Shown here in pieces: positions 1 through 9,209 of a stretch of 63,751 nucleotides of DNA. The notes below the pieces were generated by a model that was not told the origin of the DNA, searched no databases, and worked only from the letters and a program-made list of their open reading frames with translations. Every line of letters begins with the position of its first letter. Positions within the stretch are counted from its first letter, which is position 1. The DNA is taken from the NCBI GenBank assembly GCA_945904015.1, contig CAMDPK010000020.1, positions 1 through 63,751 on the forward strand. Direction: 5' to 3'. The DNA is from Candidatus Kuenenia stuttgartensis (lineage in GTDB: Bacteria > Planctomycetota > Planctomycetia > Planctomycetales > Planctomycetaceae). Position numbers and translations under genes: made by a program.

Positions 1-2
1 GC

Positions 3-1154
3 GTGACCGATCAGATGTCGACGCGGCGACTGCGGATCGTCAAGTACCGCGGCACCAGCCATGAAACGAATGAGTACCCGTTCCTGATCGACGAGGACGG
101 CATCAGCGTGTTGCCCATCACGTCTCTGGGCTTGCAGCACACGGCGAGCGCCGAGCGGATTTCAAGTGGCATCCCTCGGCTGGATGCGATGCTCGGCGGC
201 GAGGGTTATTACCGGAGCAGCACGGTCCTCATGTCCGGTACGGCGGGGAGCGGCAAGAGCAGCATCGCCGCCCACTTCGCGGCCGCCGCCTGTGCGCGCG
301 GGGAGCGTTGCTTGTACTTCGCGTTCGAGGAATCGCCGGGCCAAATTCTGCGCAATATGCGTTCCATCGGCATCGACCTGGAGCCGTGGGTGAAGAAAGG
401 CTTGCTGCACTTCCACGCCAGCCGCGCCGCGATTCATGGCCTGGAAATGCACTTGGCGACCATTCACAAGTTGGTCCGCGAATTCAAGCCGCGCGTGGTG
501 GTCATGGACCCCGTCGGGAGCCTGACATCGGTGGGCACGCGACAGGACTCCAACGTGATGCTGACCCGGCTGATCGACTTCCTCAAGATGCAGGGAATCA
601 CGGCGCTGCTCACCAGCCTGACGAGTGGGGAGGAGGCCCTGGAGGGGACCAACGTGGATGTTTCCACGCTCGTGGATACCTGGCTGTTGCTGCGCGATCT
701 GGAACTGGACGGCGAGCGAAATCGGGTGATGTACGTCCTCAAGTCGCGCGGCATGGCTCACTCCAATCAACTCCGCGAGTTCCTGCTGACCAACCAGGGA
801 GTGGAATTGCAAAACGTGTATCTCGGCGCGGAAGGCGTGCTCACCGGCTCGGCTCGGCAAACGCGCGAAGCCGCGGAAAAAGCCGGCAGCCTGCTCCGAC
901 ACCAGGAGGCCGAAGCCAAGCAGCGCGAGCGAGTCCTGAAGCGCGAGGCCCAGGAGGCCCGGATCGTCGTCTTGCAGAAGGAGTTCGAGGCGGAAGAAGA
1001 AGTGGCGAAACGGGACATCGAACAGGAACGGTCTCGCGAGGAAACCAACCGGCAGGATCGGGATCGCATGGGGATCAGCCGCAAAGGGGACAAAGTGTCG
1101 AAAGATGCTGAGCCGTCCGCTCGTTCCCACGAGACACCACGGAGCCGCAAATGA
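3..1154 (+). CDS. KaiC-like ATPase/autokinase, C-terminal part (5' end outside window)
   Basis: This is the second RecA-like domain of a KaiC-family protein, an ATP-binding autokinase that works with KaiB. The first residues ([12 protein letters not shown]) match the link after the CI domain, so the N-terminal half lies before the window and the GTG at 3 is only the first available codon. Visible are Walker [10 protein letters not shown] (residues 79-87), the paired glutamates FEES (about 108-111), a Walker B-like strand ending MDP (about 165-170) and VSTLVDT (220-226), which lines up with the KaiC Ser/Thr autophosphorylation pair. Residues 285-350 form a charged, coiled-coil-like tail longer than that of cyanobacterial KaiC. 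The stop overlaps the next gene by 4 bp (ATGA), so kaiC and kaiB are translationally coupled. KaiA is not seen here. Family call firm; role in timing is inference. Confidence 0.9.
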   Translation: MTDQMSTRRLRIVKYRGTSHETNEYPFLIDEDGISVLPITSLGLQHTASAERISSGIPRLDAMLGGEGYYRSSTVLMSGTAGSGKSSIAAHFAAAACARGERCLYFAFEESPGQILRNMRSIGIDLEPWVKKGLLHFHASRAAIHGLEMHLATIHKLVREFKPRVVVMDPVGSLTSVGTRQDSNVMLTRLIDFLKMQGITALLTSLTSGEEALEGTNVDVSTLVDTWLLLRDLELDGERNRVMYVLKSRGMAHSNQLREFLLTNQGVELQNVYLGAEGVLTGSARQTREAAEKAGSLLRHQEAEAKQRERVLKREAQEARIVVLQKEFEAEEEVAKRDIEQERSREETNRQDRDRMGISRKGDKVSKDAEPSARSHETPRSRK

Positions 1155-1567
1155 ACACATCGACCATGCCCCCGAATCTTGTGAACCACGATCGTGAGGA
1201 AGTGGGGGATCGTACGGACTCACAACCGCTTTCTGACGGTCGCGGCTCGAACCCCGACAGCAACACAGAGACCGAAACGTGGGAACTGCGGCTGTACATC
1301 GCCGGACAGACGCCGAGGTCCATCGCCGCCTTCGCCAATCTCACGAGGCTGTGCGAGGAACATCTGCCAGGTCGGTATCAGATCGAAGTGATCGACCTCA
1401 TGGAGAACCCGCAACTGGCGGCGGGTGACCAGATCGTGGCGATCCCCACGCTGATACGGAGGCTGCCGGAGCCGTTGCGCAGGATCGTCGGCGACCTGTC
1501 GAATACCGAGCGCACTCTGGTCGGGTTGCAGTTGCGCCCCGCCCAGTCGGAGAGTCGGAGAGTCTAG
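1151..1567 (+). CDS. KaiB-like protein 1
   Basis: A thioredoxin-like KaiB-family protein that would bind the KaiC-like ATPase. The KaiB core spans residues 44-130, starting [13 protein letters not shown] and including the loop before PTLIRRLP and the conserved end VGDLSN. The first 43 residues are not family sequence. They contain [10 protein letters not shown], translated from a short repeat (about 1224-1253) that also occurs near 6379, so the N-terminus appears extended by repeat DNA. The start codon overlaps the kaiC stop (ATGA). A second KaiB gene follows 21 bp downstream. Two KaiB paralogues beside one KaiC suggests different partners or states; this is inference. Confidence 0.88.
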   Translation: MNTSTMPPNLVNHDREEVGDRTDSQPLSDGRGSNPDSNTETETWELRLYIAGQTPRSIAAFANLTRLCEEHLPGRYQIEVIDLMENPQLAAGDQIVAIPTLIRRLPEPLRRIVGDLSNTERTLVGLQLRPAQSESRRV

Positions 1568-1588
1568 GAAGAATAGAGGGCAGTCCAA

Positions 1589-1930
1589 ATGAAGAGCAAC
1601 GACTCCAACACAACCGAGGCGTTTGAAATGATGCTTACCAAATCTCCCGCCGAGGAGCATTACGTCTTGCGTCTCTACGTCACCGGCATGACGCCGCGCA
1701 GCACGGAGGCATTTGCCACCATCAAGGCCATCTGCGACGAGCGACTGCAAGGCCGCTACGAGTTGGAAGTCATCGACATTTACCAGCACCCGCAACTGGC
1801 GATCGACGAGCAGATCATCGCCGTGCCCACGCTGGTCAAGAAGCTGCCCGCACCTCTCCGCCGTTTGGTCGGCGACCTCTCCAACGAGGATCGAGTGCTG
1901 TTGGGCTTGGATCTGCGACGTAAACCCTAA
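1589..1930 (+). CDS. KaiB-like protein 2
   Basis: Second KaiB-family protein, 113 residues, close to the usual KaiB length. The core runs from about residue 25 (VLRLYVTGMTPRS) through the VPTLVKKLP segment to VGDLSNEDRVLLGLDL at the C-terminus. A GAGGG ribosome-binding site sits about 8 bases before the ATG. The core resembles the preceding KaiB closely (shared RLY.G.TPRS, EVID, PTL and VGDLSN motifs), so the two probably arose by tandem duplication. It lies in the same operon as kaiC and kaiB 1. Just downstream is an inverted-repeat element before the next kinase gene. Confidence 0.9.
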   Translation: MKSNDSNTTEAFEMMLTKSPAEEHYVLRLYVTGMTPRSTEAFATIKAICDERLQGRYELEVIDIYQHPQLAIDEQIIAVPTLVKKLPAPLRRLVGDLSNEDRVLLGLDLRRKP

Positions 1931-1948
1931 CGCGGCGAAGCCGCAACT

Positions 1949-2057
1949 CAGTGCAAAGTGAGGAGTGCAGAGTGCAAAGTGCAAAATCGCGACGACCGCT
2001 GGTGAGTTTGTTCGGCATTTTTCACTTTGCACTCTGCACTCGTCACTTTGCACTCTC
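1949..2057. repeat. GTGCAAAGTG-family inverted pair, empty copy 1
   Basis: Arms at about 1949-1986 and 2019-2057 are imperfect inverted copies built from GTGCAAAGTG and GAGTGCAGAGTGC units, with a unique loop of about 32 bp. The element sits between kaiB 2 and the kinase gene and reads into the 5' side of the kinase frame upstream of its likely start. The same family recurs at 37.6, 44.6, 62.1 and 62.5-63.0 kb. Confidence 0.85.
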
Positions 2058-2128
2058 AATCAGCCGGCAAAGACTCCACGCACCAAAACAACGTTTTCAT
2101 CGCTAGCGAGATAAAACAAGGACGTTGC

Positions 2129-4045
2129 ATGACAAACACAAATCAGCAAACAGAAATCGCCGAGCTGAGACTGCGACTCGAAGAGGCTGAGGAGACAATC
2201 CGGGCCATTCGCAGCGGTGCTGTCGATGCGTTTGTGGTTGAGGTGCCGGACGGAGCACGGGTCTACACACTCGAGACCGCCGACCGTCCCTACAGACTGC
2301 TGGTCGAAGAGATGCAGCAGGGCGCTCTCACGCTCAGCGACGACGGCACCATCGCTTATTGCAACCGCCGCTTTGCCGACTTGGTGGGCCGACCACTGGA
2401 ACGACTGTTGGGCGTCGCCTTCCGCGCCTTCATCCCACTCGATGCGCGAACGGATTACGAAAGCTTGCTGCAACAAGGCCGCGCCGGACTCAGCCACGGT
2501 GAGAGTCATGTGCAGAATGCCGATGGTACGCTGGTTCCGGTGTTTCTCACCCTCAACGCCCTTCCGCCGGACAGCGGAGCAGCGGTCGGACTCCTCGTCA
2601 CGGACCTCACGGCGCAACGTCACCATGAAAAACTGAACGCCCTCTTAGAGGCACTCAAAGAGTCCGATCTCCGCAAGAACGAGTTCCTGGCGATGCTCAG
2701 TCATGAGCTGCGCAGCCCCCTCGCTCCCATCACCAACGCTTTGCAATTGCTGGGTCTCGAACAGGCGAACGAGAACCCGACCCAGCAGCAAGCTCGCGGC
2801 ATCATTGAACGTCAAATGGGACAACTCCAGCATCTCATTGATGTCCTGCTGGAAGTCTCCCGCATCACCACCGGCCGAGTTCAGCTCCACCGAGAACGGC
2901 TCGTCGTGAGCGACATCGTCCTCGGTGCGGTGGAGACCGTTCGCCCGTTGATCGAGGAACTCCGGCATGAACTCACGGTGTCACTGCCGCCGGAACCGAT
3001 CTGGCTGTACGCCGACGCCGCGCGGCTGGAACAAGTGCTGGTGAACCTGCTCACCAACGCCGCCAAGTACACGGACGATGGCGGCCGAATCTGGCTGACC
3101 GTTGAACGGGCGAACGGAAAGGCGAGCGGGGGACGTCAGTCCCCCGAGGAAATCGGAGAGCACGCGCCCACCGGAAAACTCGGGGGGTTGACACCACCCG
3201 CTCGCCTTGAGGAAGTCATCATCCGCGTGCGCGATACCGGCGTCGGCATCTCCTCGGCACTCCTGCCGCACATCTTCGATCTGTTCACACAAGCGGAACG
3301 ATCCTTGGACCGCTCACAAGGCGGGCTCGGCATCGGACTGGCCTTAGTGCAACGGCTCACGGAACTGCACGGAGGAACTGTCGAAGCTCATAGTGCGTAT
3401 GGAGAAGGCAGCCAGTTCATCGTGCGTTTGCCGATAGAGAGTGATGAGGCGCGAGTGAGCGGCATCCGCCGCGGCGGACTAGCCGCCGGTTCTTCGCCGG
3501 TGACATCGACTCCACCACACTCTACGGCACCGGTGGCTAGCGCCATTCCGCTCAAAACACCGCTGGCTAGCGCCACTCCGCTCCGAGTTCTGGTCGTGGA
3601 TGACAACGTGGATACGGCTGAGACACTGGGGATGCTGTTGTGCGCGACAGGACATGATGTGCGGACGGCTCACGACGGCCTGGCCGCACTGGAAGCGGCC
3701 CTCGACTACCTGCCGAGCGTGGCGGTATTGGACATCGGCTTGCCGGGCTTGAACGGCTACGAGGTCGCGAAACGGATTCGGCAAGATCCCGTTCTCAAGC
3801 ACATCGTGCTGATCGCCTTGACCGGTTATGGCCAGGAGTTGGACCACGAGACTTCCTTGCAAGCGGGATTCGATCACCACTTGGTCAAGCCCGCTCGTTT
3901 CGCACAGTTGCAGCAAATCCTGGCGACCGTCTCGGTGAGCGGGAGGGCGCTAGCCACCGGTGCCATGACATCGAAGCAAACGCAAAAACCGGCGGCTAGC
4001 GCCGTGCCGCTCATGAGACCGACGACCTTGGAGGTTGTCCCATGA
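2129..4045 (+). CDS. PAS hybrid sensor histidine kinase with C-terminal receiver
   Basis: A soluble two-component hybrid kinase with no membrane segment. Order: coiled coil (residues 1-35), PAS (about 55-165), HisKA with phospho-acceptor His192 in AMLSHELRSP, HATPase_c with N box NLLTNAAKY (about 305), DTGVGI (about 370) and GLGIGLA (about 399), then a receiver with Asp535 in LDIGLPGLNG. The open frame continues upstream through repeat DNA; ATG 2129 is chosen because AAGG precedes it by about 7 bases. A repeat pair (3121-3206) is translated in frame inside the ATPase domain, as GGRQSPEE and neighbouring residues. The linkers on both sides of the receiver contain further repeat units with a GGCTAGCGCC core. 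The kinase and receiver modules are very similar to those of the next large gene, suggesting duplication. The sensed signal is unknown. Confidence 0.92.
   Translation: MTNTNQQTEIAELRLRLEEAEETIRAIRSGAVDAFVVEVPDGARVYTLETADRPYRLLVEEMQQGALTLSDDGTIAYCNRRFADLVGRPLERLLGVAFRAFIPLDARTDYESLLQQGRAGLSHGESHVQNADGTLVPVFLTLNALPPDSGAAVGLLVTDLTAQRHHEKLNALLEALKESDLRKNEFLAMLSHELRSPLAPITNALQLLGLEQANENPTQQQARGIIERQMGQLQHLIDVLLEVSRITTGRVQLHRERLVVSDIVLGAVETVRPLIEELRHELTVSLPPEPIWLYADAARLEQVLVNLLTNAAKYTDDGGRIWLTVERANGKASGGRQSPEEIGEHAPTGKLGGLTPPARLEEVIIRVRDTGVGISSALLPHIFDLFTQAERSLDRSQGGLGIGLALVQRLTELHGGTVEAHSAYGEGSQFIVRLPIESDEARVSGIRRGGLAAGSSPVTSTPPHSTAPVASAIPLKTPLASATPLRVLVVDDNVDTAETLGMLLCATGHDVRTAHDGLAALEAALDYLPSVAVLDIGLPGLNGYEVAKRIRQDPVLKHIVLIALTGYGQELDHETSLQAGFDHHLVKPARFAQLQQILATVSVSGRALATGAMTSKQTQKPAASAVPLMRPTTLEVVP
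3121..3206. repeat. Paired hairpin element (GCGAGC head) inside kinase gene
   Basis: Arm 3121-3148 contains the hairpin GGGGGAC-gtca-GTCCCCC after GGCGAGC. Arm 3179-3206 is its inverted relative and ends CGCTCGCC. The pair is translated in frame in the ATP-binding domain of the kinase. The same family is at 46893-46974. Confidence 0.85.
3470..4013. repeat. Cluster of single GGCTAGCGCC-core repeat units in kinase linkers
   Basis: Near-identical units with a CCGGNGGCTAGCGCC-type core followed by a CCGCT end occur at about 3529, 3553 and 3990, with inverted copies near 3474 and 3944. They lie in the linker before the receiver domain and in the tail after it, giving peptides such as VASAIPL, LASATPL and AASAVPL. 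Another inverted copy is near 8749 in the next large gene. Confidence 0.7.
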
Positions 4046-4197
4046 AGACGAAGTCTGTTCCTGACGGTATCAGCCGGAACGCGCTAGCGTCCGGTTCTCG
4101 GTTGAGTAGCACGTCCGAACCGGGGGCTAGCGCCCTGCGGCTGATTGAGTTGGCAGGAAGATTTGCCACTCCCCAGACCTTGGAGGTTTTACCATGA
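4042..4197 (+). other. Small 51-codon frame made of a duplicated gene junction plus a repeat
   Basis: An ATG overlapping the kinase stop opens a 51-codon frame that ends overlapping the next start codon. Its first codons (MKTKSVPDG) resemble the start of the next protein (MKQKKKSVPSK), and its last (TPQTLEVLP) resemble the end of the kinase (RPTTLEVVP). The middle is the inverted pair at 4069-4145. It therefore looks like a duplicated gene junction with a repeat between the copies, not an independent gene, although its GGAGG site is intact. Confidence 0.5.
4069..4145. repeat. Paired hairpin element, CCGG-GCTAGC family, copy a
   Basis: Arms 4069-4097 and 4117-4145 are inverted relatives (ATCAGCCGGAACGCGCTAGC type), each able to fold at CCGGA..GCTAGC..TCCGG. 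The second arm has diverged to GGGGGCTAGCGCCC. The copy lies between two kinase genes. Copies b and c are inside genes at 6293 and 14571. Confidence 0.88.
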
Positions 4198-7100
4198 AAC
4201 AGAAGAAGAAGTCTGTTCCATCGAAAGTGCAGGTCGAATCGCCGGTGCCAACAGACGATGCCGTGGGTGCGCGTGACGAGCGAAGTGCTGTGGTGTCGTT
4301 CCCGATTGTTGGTGTCGGTGCTTCGGCCGGCGGGTTGGAGGCGTTTACGCAGTTGCTCAAGGCTCTGCCGTTGGATACCGGCATGGGGTTCGTGCTGGTG
4401 CAGCATCTCGATCCAGAGCACGAAAGCGCGCTGACGCAAATTCTTTCGCGAGTCACTTCGCTGCCGGTGTGTGATGTCACGAACAACCAGCCGGTGCAGC
4501 CCAACCACGTCTACATCATTCCGCCCGACACGAACCTGAGCATCGTCGAAGGCGTGTTGCAGCTTCAGCGCCGGCCGAAGACGCGCACGCCGCATCGGCC
4601 CATTGATGCCTTTTTTGAGTCGCTGGCGCTGGACCATCGCGAGCGAGCCATCGGCGTGGTGCTGTCGGGCACGGCCAGCGATGGCACGCTCGGATTGGAA
4701 GCGATCAAGGCCGAGGGAGGGATCACCTTCGCGCAGGATGATTCGGCCAAATACGACTCGATGCCGCGCAGCGCCGTGGCGGCCGGATGCGTGGACCTCG
4801 TGCTGTCGCCGACCAACATTGCCAAGGAACTCGCGCGGATTGCGAAGCATCCGTATGTCGCCGGGCAACCGCTCGCGCTTTCGATTCGCGCGGCCGACGA
4901 TCATGCGGACGCAACCGAGCTTGAAGACATTGACTCGCCGTTGCCTGCCAGCCAGCAGAGGGCCGAGCCCAAAGGCGGGAATGGCGCGGACGACGGATAC
5001 ATCAAAACTTTGTCGCTGCTCCGCAATCATTCCGGTGTGGATTTCTCGCTCTACAAATCCAGCACCATCCAGCGGCGAGTTACTCGGCGGATGGTGATCA
5101 ATCAGCAGAACACGTTGGAGGACTACGCCAAGTTTCTGAAAGGCAACGCCAAGGAACTCGATGCGCTTTGCACCGACGTGCTCATCAGCGTGACGAGTTT
5201 CTTCCGCAACCCGGAAGCATTCGAGGCTCTCCAGCGCGACGTTCTGCCGCAACTCCTGCAACAGCCGGGCGACGATCCCATCCGCGTCTGGGTGCCCGGT
5301 TGCTCGACCGGGCAAGAGGCATATTCCATCGCCATCGCGTTCATGGAGTCGGCGGAGAAGTCGCCGCGCGGACGCAACCTGCAAGTCTTCGCCACCGACC
5401 TCAACGAAAAGGTGTTGGATAAGGCTCGATTCGGGCTGTACCCCAAGAGCCTCTCGGACGACATCAGCCCCGAACGTCTGCGCCGGTTCTTTGTCGAGGA
5501 ACAGGGAGGCTACCGCGTCAACAAGTCGCTGCGTGAGATGGTCATCTTCGCGCGGCAAAATCTTTTCGTCGATCCGCCCTTCTCGCGGATGGACTTCATC
5601 AGTTGCCGCAACCTGCTGATCTACCTCGGACCGAGCCTGCAAAAGAAGGCGATCCCCACGTTTCATTACGCGCTCAAGCCCGGCGGGTTCCTGCTGCTGG
5701 GCGCGTCGGAATCGGTCGGCGGCTTCACCGAACTGTTTGAGCCGGTGGACCGAAAATACAAAATCTATTCCAAGAAGGGGGCACCGACCCCGGCGTTTCA
5801 TATCCCGGCCAGCCGCGAGCGCGGGGAACGAGTTGCCATCGGTCGGCGGGCCTCCGCTCTTCCGATCGGGCAATCGCCGCCGCCGGACGGCTCTGGTGGC
5901 GAACTGAGCGCTCAACGCGAGGCCGACCGTATCACCGTCAACCAGTTCGCGCCGCCGGGAGTGCTCATCGACGCCGACATGCAGGTGCTGCAATTCCGCG
6001 GCTCAACCGGCGCGTTCCTCGAACCGCCGATGGGCAAGGCGAGCTTCAACGTGCTGAAGATGGCGCGCGAGGGGCTGATGCTGCCGCTCCGCGCCGCGAT
6101 CGAAGAAGCGAAAAAGGAAACCAAGACCACACGCCGGGACAACGTCCGCGTGAAGCACAACGGCGAGGACCGCGCGGTCAACCTGGAAGTCATCCCGCTC
6201 AAGAACCTGCCCGACCCCTGCTTCTTGATTTTGTTTGAAGACGTCGACCAACGAGCCGCGACCGTCAGGGAGCGTTCAAAAACAAATCGGCCAATCAGCC
6301 GGAACGCGCTAGCGTCCGGTTCGAATGTCCTTGGCCCTTCCGAACCGGACGCTAGCGCGTTCCGGCTGATTGAGGAAACACCGCTTCCTGACGGGCGCGG
6401 CTCGGAAGAATTGGCGCACCGCATCGTCGAGCTGGAAACCGATCTCTCCGAAACGCGCGAGTACCTCCAAGTCATTCAGGAACAGCACGAGGCGACCAAC
6501 GAGGAACTCCAGGCCGCCAGCGAGGAAGTCCAGTCCGCCAACGAAGAATTGCAGAGCATCAACGAGGAACTGGAGACCTCCAAGGAAGAGCTCGAATCAT
6601 CCAACGAAGAGCTGACCACGCTCAACGAGGAGATGACCCATCGGAACTCCGAACTCAACATTCTCAACAATGACCTGGTCAATTTCCAGAACTCGACGAG
6701 GCTGGTCGTCCTGCTGCTGGGGCGCGACTTGACCATTCGGCGGATCAGCCCGCAAGCGGAGAAGCAGTTCGAGTTGGTCGCCACCGACGTGGGGCGGCCG
6801 ATCAGCCACATCCGGCACAACCTCAGTCACGCGGACGACACAAAGACTCCGCTCGACCTGGAAGCGCTGTGTGTCGAAGTCATGACCTCCGTGCGCGAGC
6901 AGGAGCACGAGGTGCGGGACAAAGCCGGGCTGTGGCACTCGCTCCGTTTGCGTCCCTACACGACGCTCGATGACAAGGTGGACGGCGCGGTGCTGTTGCT
7001 GTTGGAAATCGACGATCTCAAGCAAAGCCAGCAAGCCGTCGCCGTCGCTCGCGATTACGCCGAGAACATGGTCGAGACCCTGCGCGAGCCGCTGCTCGTA

Positions 7101-9173
7101 CTCGACAGCGACCTGCGGATTGAAAGCGCCAATCGCGCCTTCTACCGCGCATTCCGCGTCGAGCCGGCCGAGACCGTCGGCACGTTCATCTACAACTTGG
7201 GCAACCACCAGTGGGACATCCCGCGCCTGCGCGAACTGCTGGAAGAAGTCCTGATGCAGAGCACCAGCATCGAAGAGTTCCAAGTCGAGCACGACTTCGA
7301 GCAACTGGGGCACCGCATCATGTTGCTCAACGCCCGGCGCATCCTCGACCCGCAACGCAAGACCGAACGAATCCTGCTGGCCATCGAAGACATCACCCCA
7401 CGCAAGCAGGCGGAAGCCGCGCTGCTCGAAGCCGGCGCGTTGCAACGCGCGATCTTCAACAGCCCCAACTTCTCCAGCATCGCCACCGACGAGAAGGGGG
7501 TCATTCAAATCTTCAACGTCGGTGCCGAGCGGCTGCTGGGATACACGACCGCCGAGGTGATCAACAAGCTCACGCCGGCCGACCTTCACGATCCGGAAGA
7601 AGTGATCGAGCGCGCCAAAATGTTGAGCCTCGAATTCGGCACCCCGATTGCGCCGGGCTTCGACGCGCTGGTCTTCAAGGCCGCACGCAGGATCGAGGAC
7701 GTCTACGAACTCACCAAAGTCCGCAAGGATGGCACCCGCTTTCCGGCCATCGTGTCGGTCACGGCGCTGCGCGACCCACAGGACGCCATCATCGGCTATC
7801 TGTTGATCGGCACCGATAATACCGTGCGCAAGAAGTTGGAAATCGAACGCAACCGCATCGAAAAACAGATGCAGGATCAGGCGGCCGTTCTCTCGGACCT
7901 GCACCGCCGCAAGGACGAGTTCCTGGCGATGCTCAGTCACGAACTGCGCAGCCCGCTCGCCCCTATCGCCAACGCCGTGGAACTGCTCGGCCTCCAGCGA
8001 GGCAGCGAGACCCTGATCCAGCAACAAGCCCGCGGCATCATTCAACGCCAAATGGGACACCTGCAACATCTCGTCGATGACCTGCTCGAAGTCTCCCGCA
8101 TCACCACCGGCCGAGTTCAACTTCGCCGAGTCCCCGTCACCGTGAACGACATCGTGGAAGGCGCGGTCGAGACCGTCCGCCCACTGATCGAGCAACGCCG
8201 GCACGAGCTCACCGTCTCGCTGCCCCCAGAACCAATCTGGCTGCAAGCCGACACCGCACGCCTGGAACAAGTGCTGGTCAACCTGCTCACCAACGCCGCC
8301 AAATACACCGAAGAAGGAGGGCACGTCTGGCTGACGGTGAGCGTTGAAGGACAAGGGGCGAAGGGCGAAGAAGAAGAGTCCAACGAAAAAGTGGCGACTG
8401 CTGAGGGGCAAGTGATGAGTGATGAGTCGGACAAGACTGGCCACATCGCTGCATTACACACCATTCACTGCTTAACGCCACCGCTCGCCACACCCCAGGT
8501 CATCATCCGAGTGCGAGACACCGGCGTCGGCATCTCCCCGGAACTCCTCCCGCACGTCTTCGACCTGTTCACTCAAGCCGAACGATCCTTGGACCGCTCA
8601 CAAGGCGGCCTGGGCATCGGACTGGCTTTGGTGCATCGTCTCACGGAACTGCACGGAGGCACGGTCGAAGCTCACAGCACTCTGGGCCAAGGCAGCGAGT
8701 TCATCATTCGTCTGCCCGTACTGAGTGATGAGGAGCAATTGAGCGGCAAGGCGCTAGCCGCCGGTTCATCCCTCACCCCTCACCCCTCACCCCTCGCCCC
8801 TCTCTTAAAAGTGCTGGTCGTCGATGACAACGTCGACACGGTGCTGAGCTTCTCGATGCTGCTGAAGGCATCAGGCCACGATGTGCGAACCGCTCACGAC
8901 GGCCCGACCGCCGTGCAAGTGGCCCTCGATTACCAACCCGACGTCGTGTTATTGGACATCGGCCTGCCGGGCCTCAACGGCTATCAAGTCGCGAAACGAA
9001 TCCGGCAAGAACCCAATCTCAAAAACATCGTGCTCGTCGCCTTAACCGGCTACGGCCAAGAAGCCGACCGCCAGACCGCCCTGGAAGCCGGCTTCAATCA
9101 CCACTTAGTCAAGCCCGCCCGTTTGGAACAACTACAAAAAATCCTGGCGACCGTCTCAGAGAAAGTGACTTGA
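4194..9173 (+). CDS. CheB-CheR-PAS hybrid histidine kinase with receiver
   Basis: A 1,659-residue fusion. A CheB-like methylesterase (about 36-215) carries the triad Ser44 (GASAGG), His71 and Asp163 (SGTASDG). A CheR-like SAM methyltransferase (about 265-545) has VPGCSTGQEAYS at about 364. A long coiled coil (about 742-832) of repeated NEEL/SANEEL heptads follows, then about three PAS-type sensors (835-1215), HisKA with His1249 (AMLSHELRSP), HATPase_c (to about 1520) and a receiver with Asp1588 (LDIGLPGLNG). GGAGG lies 7-8 bases before the ATG. A perfect 30-bp inverted repeat pair (6293-6371) is translated in frame just before the coiled coil. The stretch before the receiver also carries simple CCTCACCC-type repeat and a GCTAGC unit. 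Such CheBR-kinase fusions are known; no chemoreceptor gene is nearby, so the substrate of the esterase and methylase is unknown. Confidence 0.93.
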   Translation: MKQKKKSVPSKVQVESPVPTDDAVGARDERSAVVSFPIVGVGASAGGLEAFTQLLKALPLDTGMGFVLVQHLDPEHESALTQILSRVTSLPVCDVTNNQPVQPNHVYIIPPDTNLSIVEGVLQLQRRPKTRTPHRPIDAFFESLALDHRERAIGVVLSGTASDGTLGLEAIKAEGGITFAQDDSAKYDSMPRSAVAAGCVDLVLSPTNIAKELARIAKHPYVAGQPLALSIRAADDHADATELEDIDSPLPASQQRAEPKGGNGADDGYIKTLSLLRNHSGVDFSLYKSSTIQRRVTRRMVINQQNTLEDYAKFLKGNAKELDALCTDVLISVTSFFRNPEAFEALQRDVLPQLLQQPGDDPIRVWVPGCSTGQEAYSIAIAFMESAEKSPRGRNLQVFATDLNEKVLDKARFGLYPKSLSDDISPERLRRFFVEEQGGYRVNKSLREMVIFARQNLFVDPPFSRMDFISCRNLLIYLGPSLQKKAIPTFHYALKPGGFLLLGASESVGGFTELFEPVDRKYKIYSKKGAPTPAFHIPASRERGERVAIGRRASALPIGQSPPPDGSGGELSAQREADRITVNQFAPPGVLIDADMQVLQFRGSTGAFLEPPMGKASFNVLKMAREGLMLPLRAAIEEAKKETKTTRRDNVRVKHNGEDRAVNLEVIPLKNLPDPCFLILFEDVDQRAATVRERSKTNRPISRNALASGSNVLGPSEPDASAFRLIEETPLPDGRGSEELAHRIVELETDLSETREYLQVIQEQHEATNEELQAASEEVQSANEELQSINEELETSKEELESSNEELTTLNEEMTHRNSELNILNNDLVNFQNSTRLVVLLLGRDLTIRRISPQAEKQFELVATDVGRPISHIRHNLSHADDTKTPLDLEALCVEVMTSVREQEHEVRDKAGLWHSLRLRPYTTLDDKVDGAVLLLLEIDDLKQSQQAVAVARDYAENMVETLREPLLVLDSDLRIESANRAFYRAFRVEPAETVGTFIYNLGNHQWDIPRLRELLEEVLMQSTSIEEFQVEHDFEQLGHRIMLLNARRILDPQRKTERILLAIEDITPRKQAEAALLEAGALQRAIFNSPNFSSIATDEKGVIQIFNVGAERLLGYTTAEVINKLTPADLHDPEEVIERAKMLSLEFGTPIAPGFDALVFKAARRIEDVYELTKVRKDGTRFPAIVSVTALRDPQDAIIGYLLIGTDNTVRKKLEIERNRIEKQMQDQAAVLSDLHRRKDEFLAMLSHELRSPLAPIANAVELLGLQRGSETLIQQQARGIIQRQMGHLQHLVDDLLEVSRITTGRVQLRRVPVTVNDIVEGAVETVRPLIEQRRHELTVSLPPEPIWLQADTARLEQVLVNLLTNAAKYTEEGGHVWLTVSVEGQGAKGEEEESNEKVATAEGQVMSDESDKTGHIAALHTIHCLTPPLATPQVIIRVRDTGVGISPELLPHVFDLFTQAERSLDRSQGGLGIGLALVHRLTELHGGTVEAHSTLGQGSEFIIRLPVLSDEEQLSGKALAAGSSLTPHPSPLAPLLKVLVVDDNVDTVLSFSMLLKASGHDVRTAHDGPTAVQVALDYQPDVVLLDIGLPGLNGYQVAKRIRQEPNLKNIVLVALTGYGQEADRQTALEAGFNHHLVKPARLEQLQKILATVSEKVT
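6293..6371. repeat. Perfect 30-bp inverted pair inside the CheBR kinase, copy b
   Basis: Arms 6293-6322 and 6342-6371 are exact inverted copies, each with a CCGGA..CGC-gcta-GCG..TCCGG hairpin. They encode SRNALASGS and EPDASAFRLIE in frame. A PLPDGRGSE unit at 6379-6405 follows directly and matches the one near 1224 in kaiB 1. Confidence 0.95.
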
Positions 9174-9209
9174 TACTCACGAAGCAAAGAAGACGTGGGA
9201 GATTGCGGT

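Noticed and set aside
3..1154. Possibility that the KaiC-like gene is a natural single-domain or truncated gene
   Set aside because: The first residues match the middle of a two-domain KaiC, and the window starts at that point, so truncation is by the window edge.
4011..5993. A 660-codon minus frame opposite the CheBR kinase (and similar ones at 6597-8444 and 47556-49214)
   Set aside because: All mirror firmly identified genes and show no family motifs.
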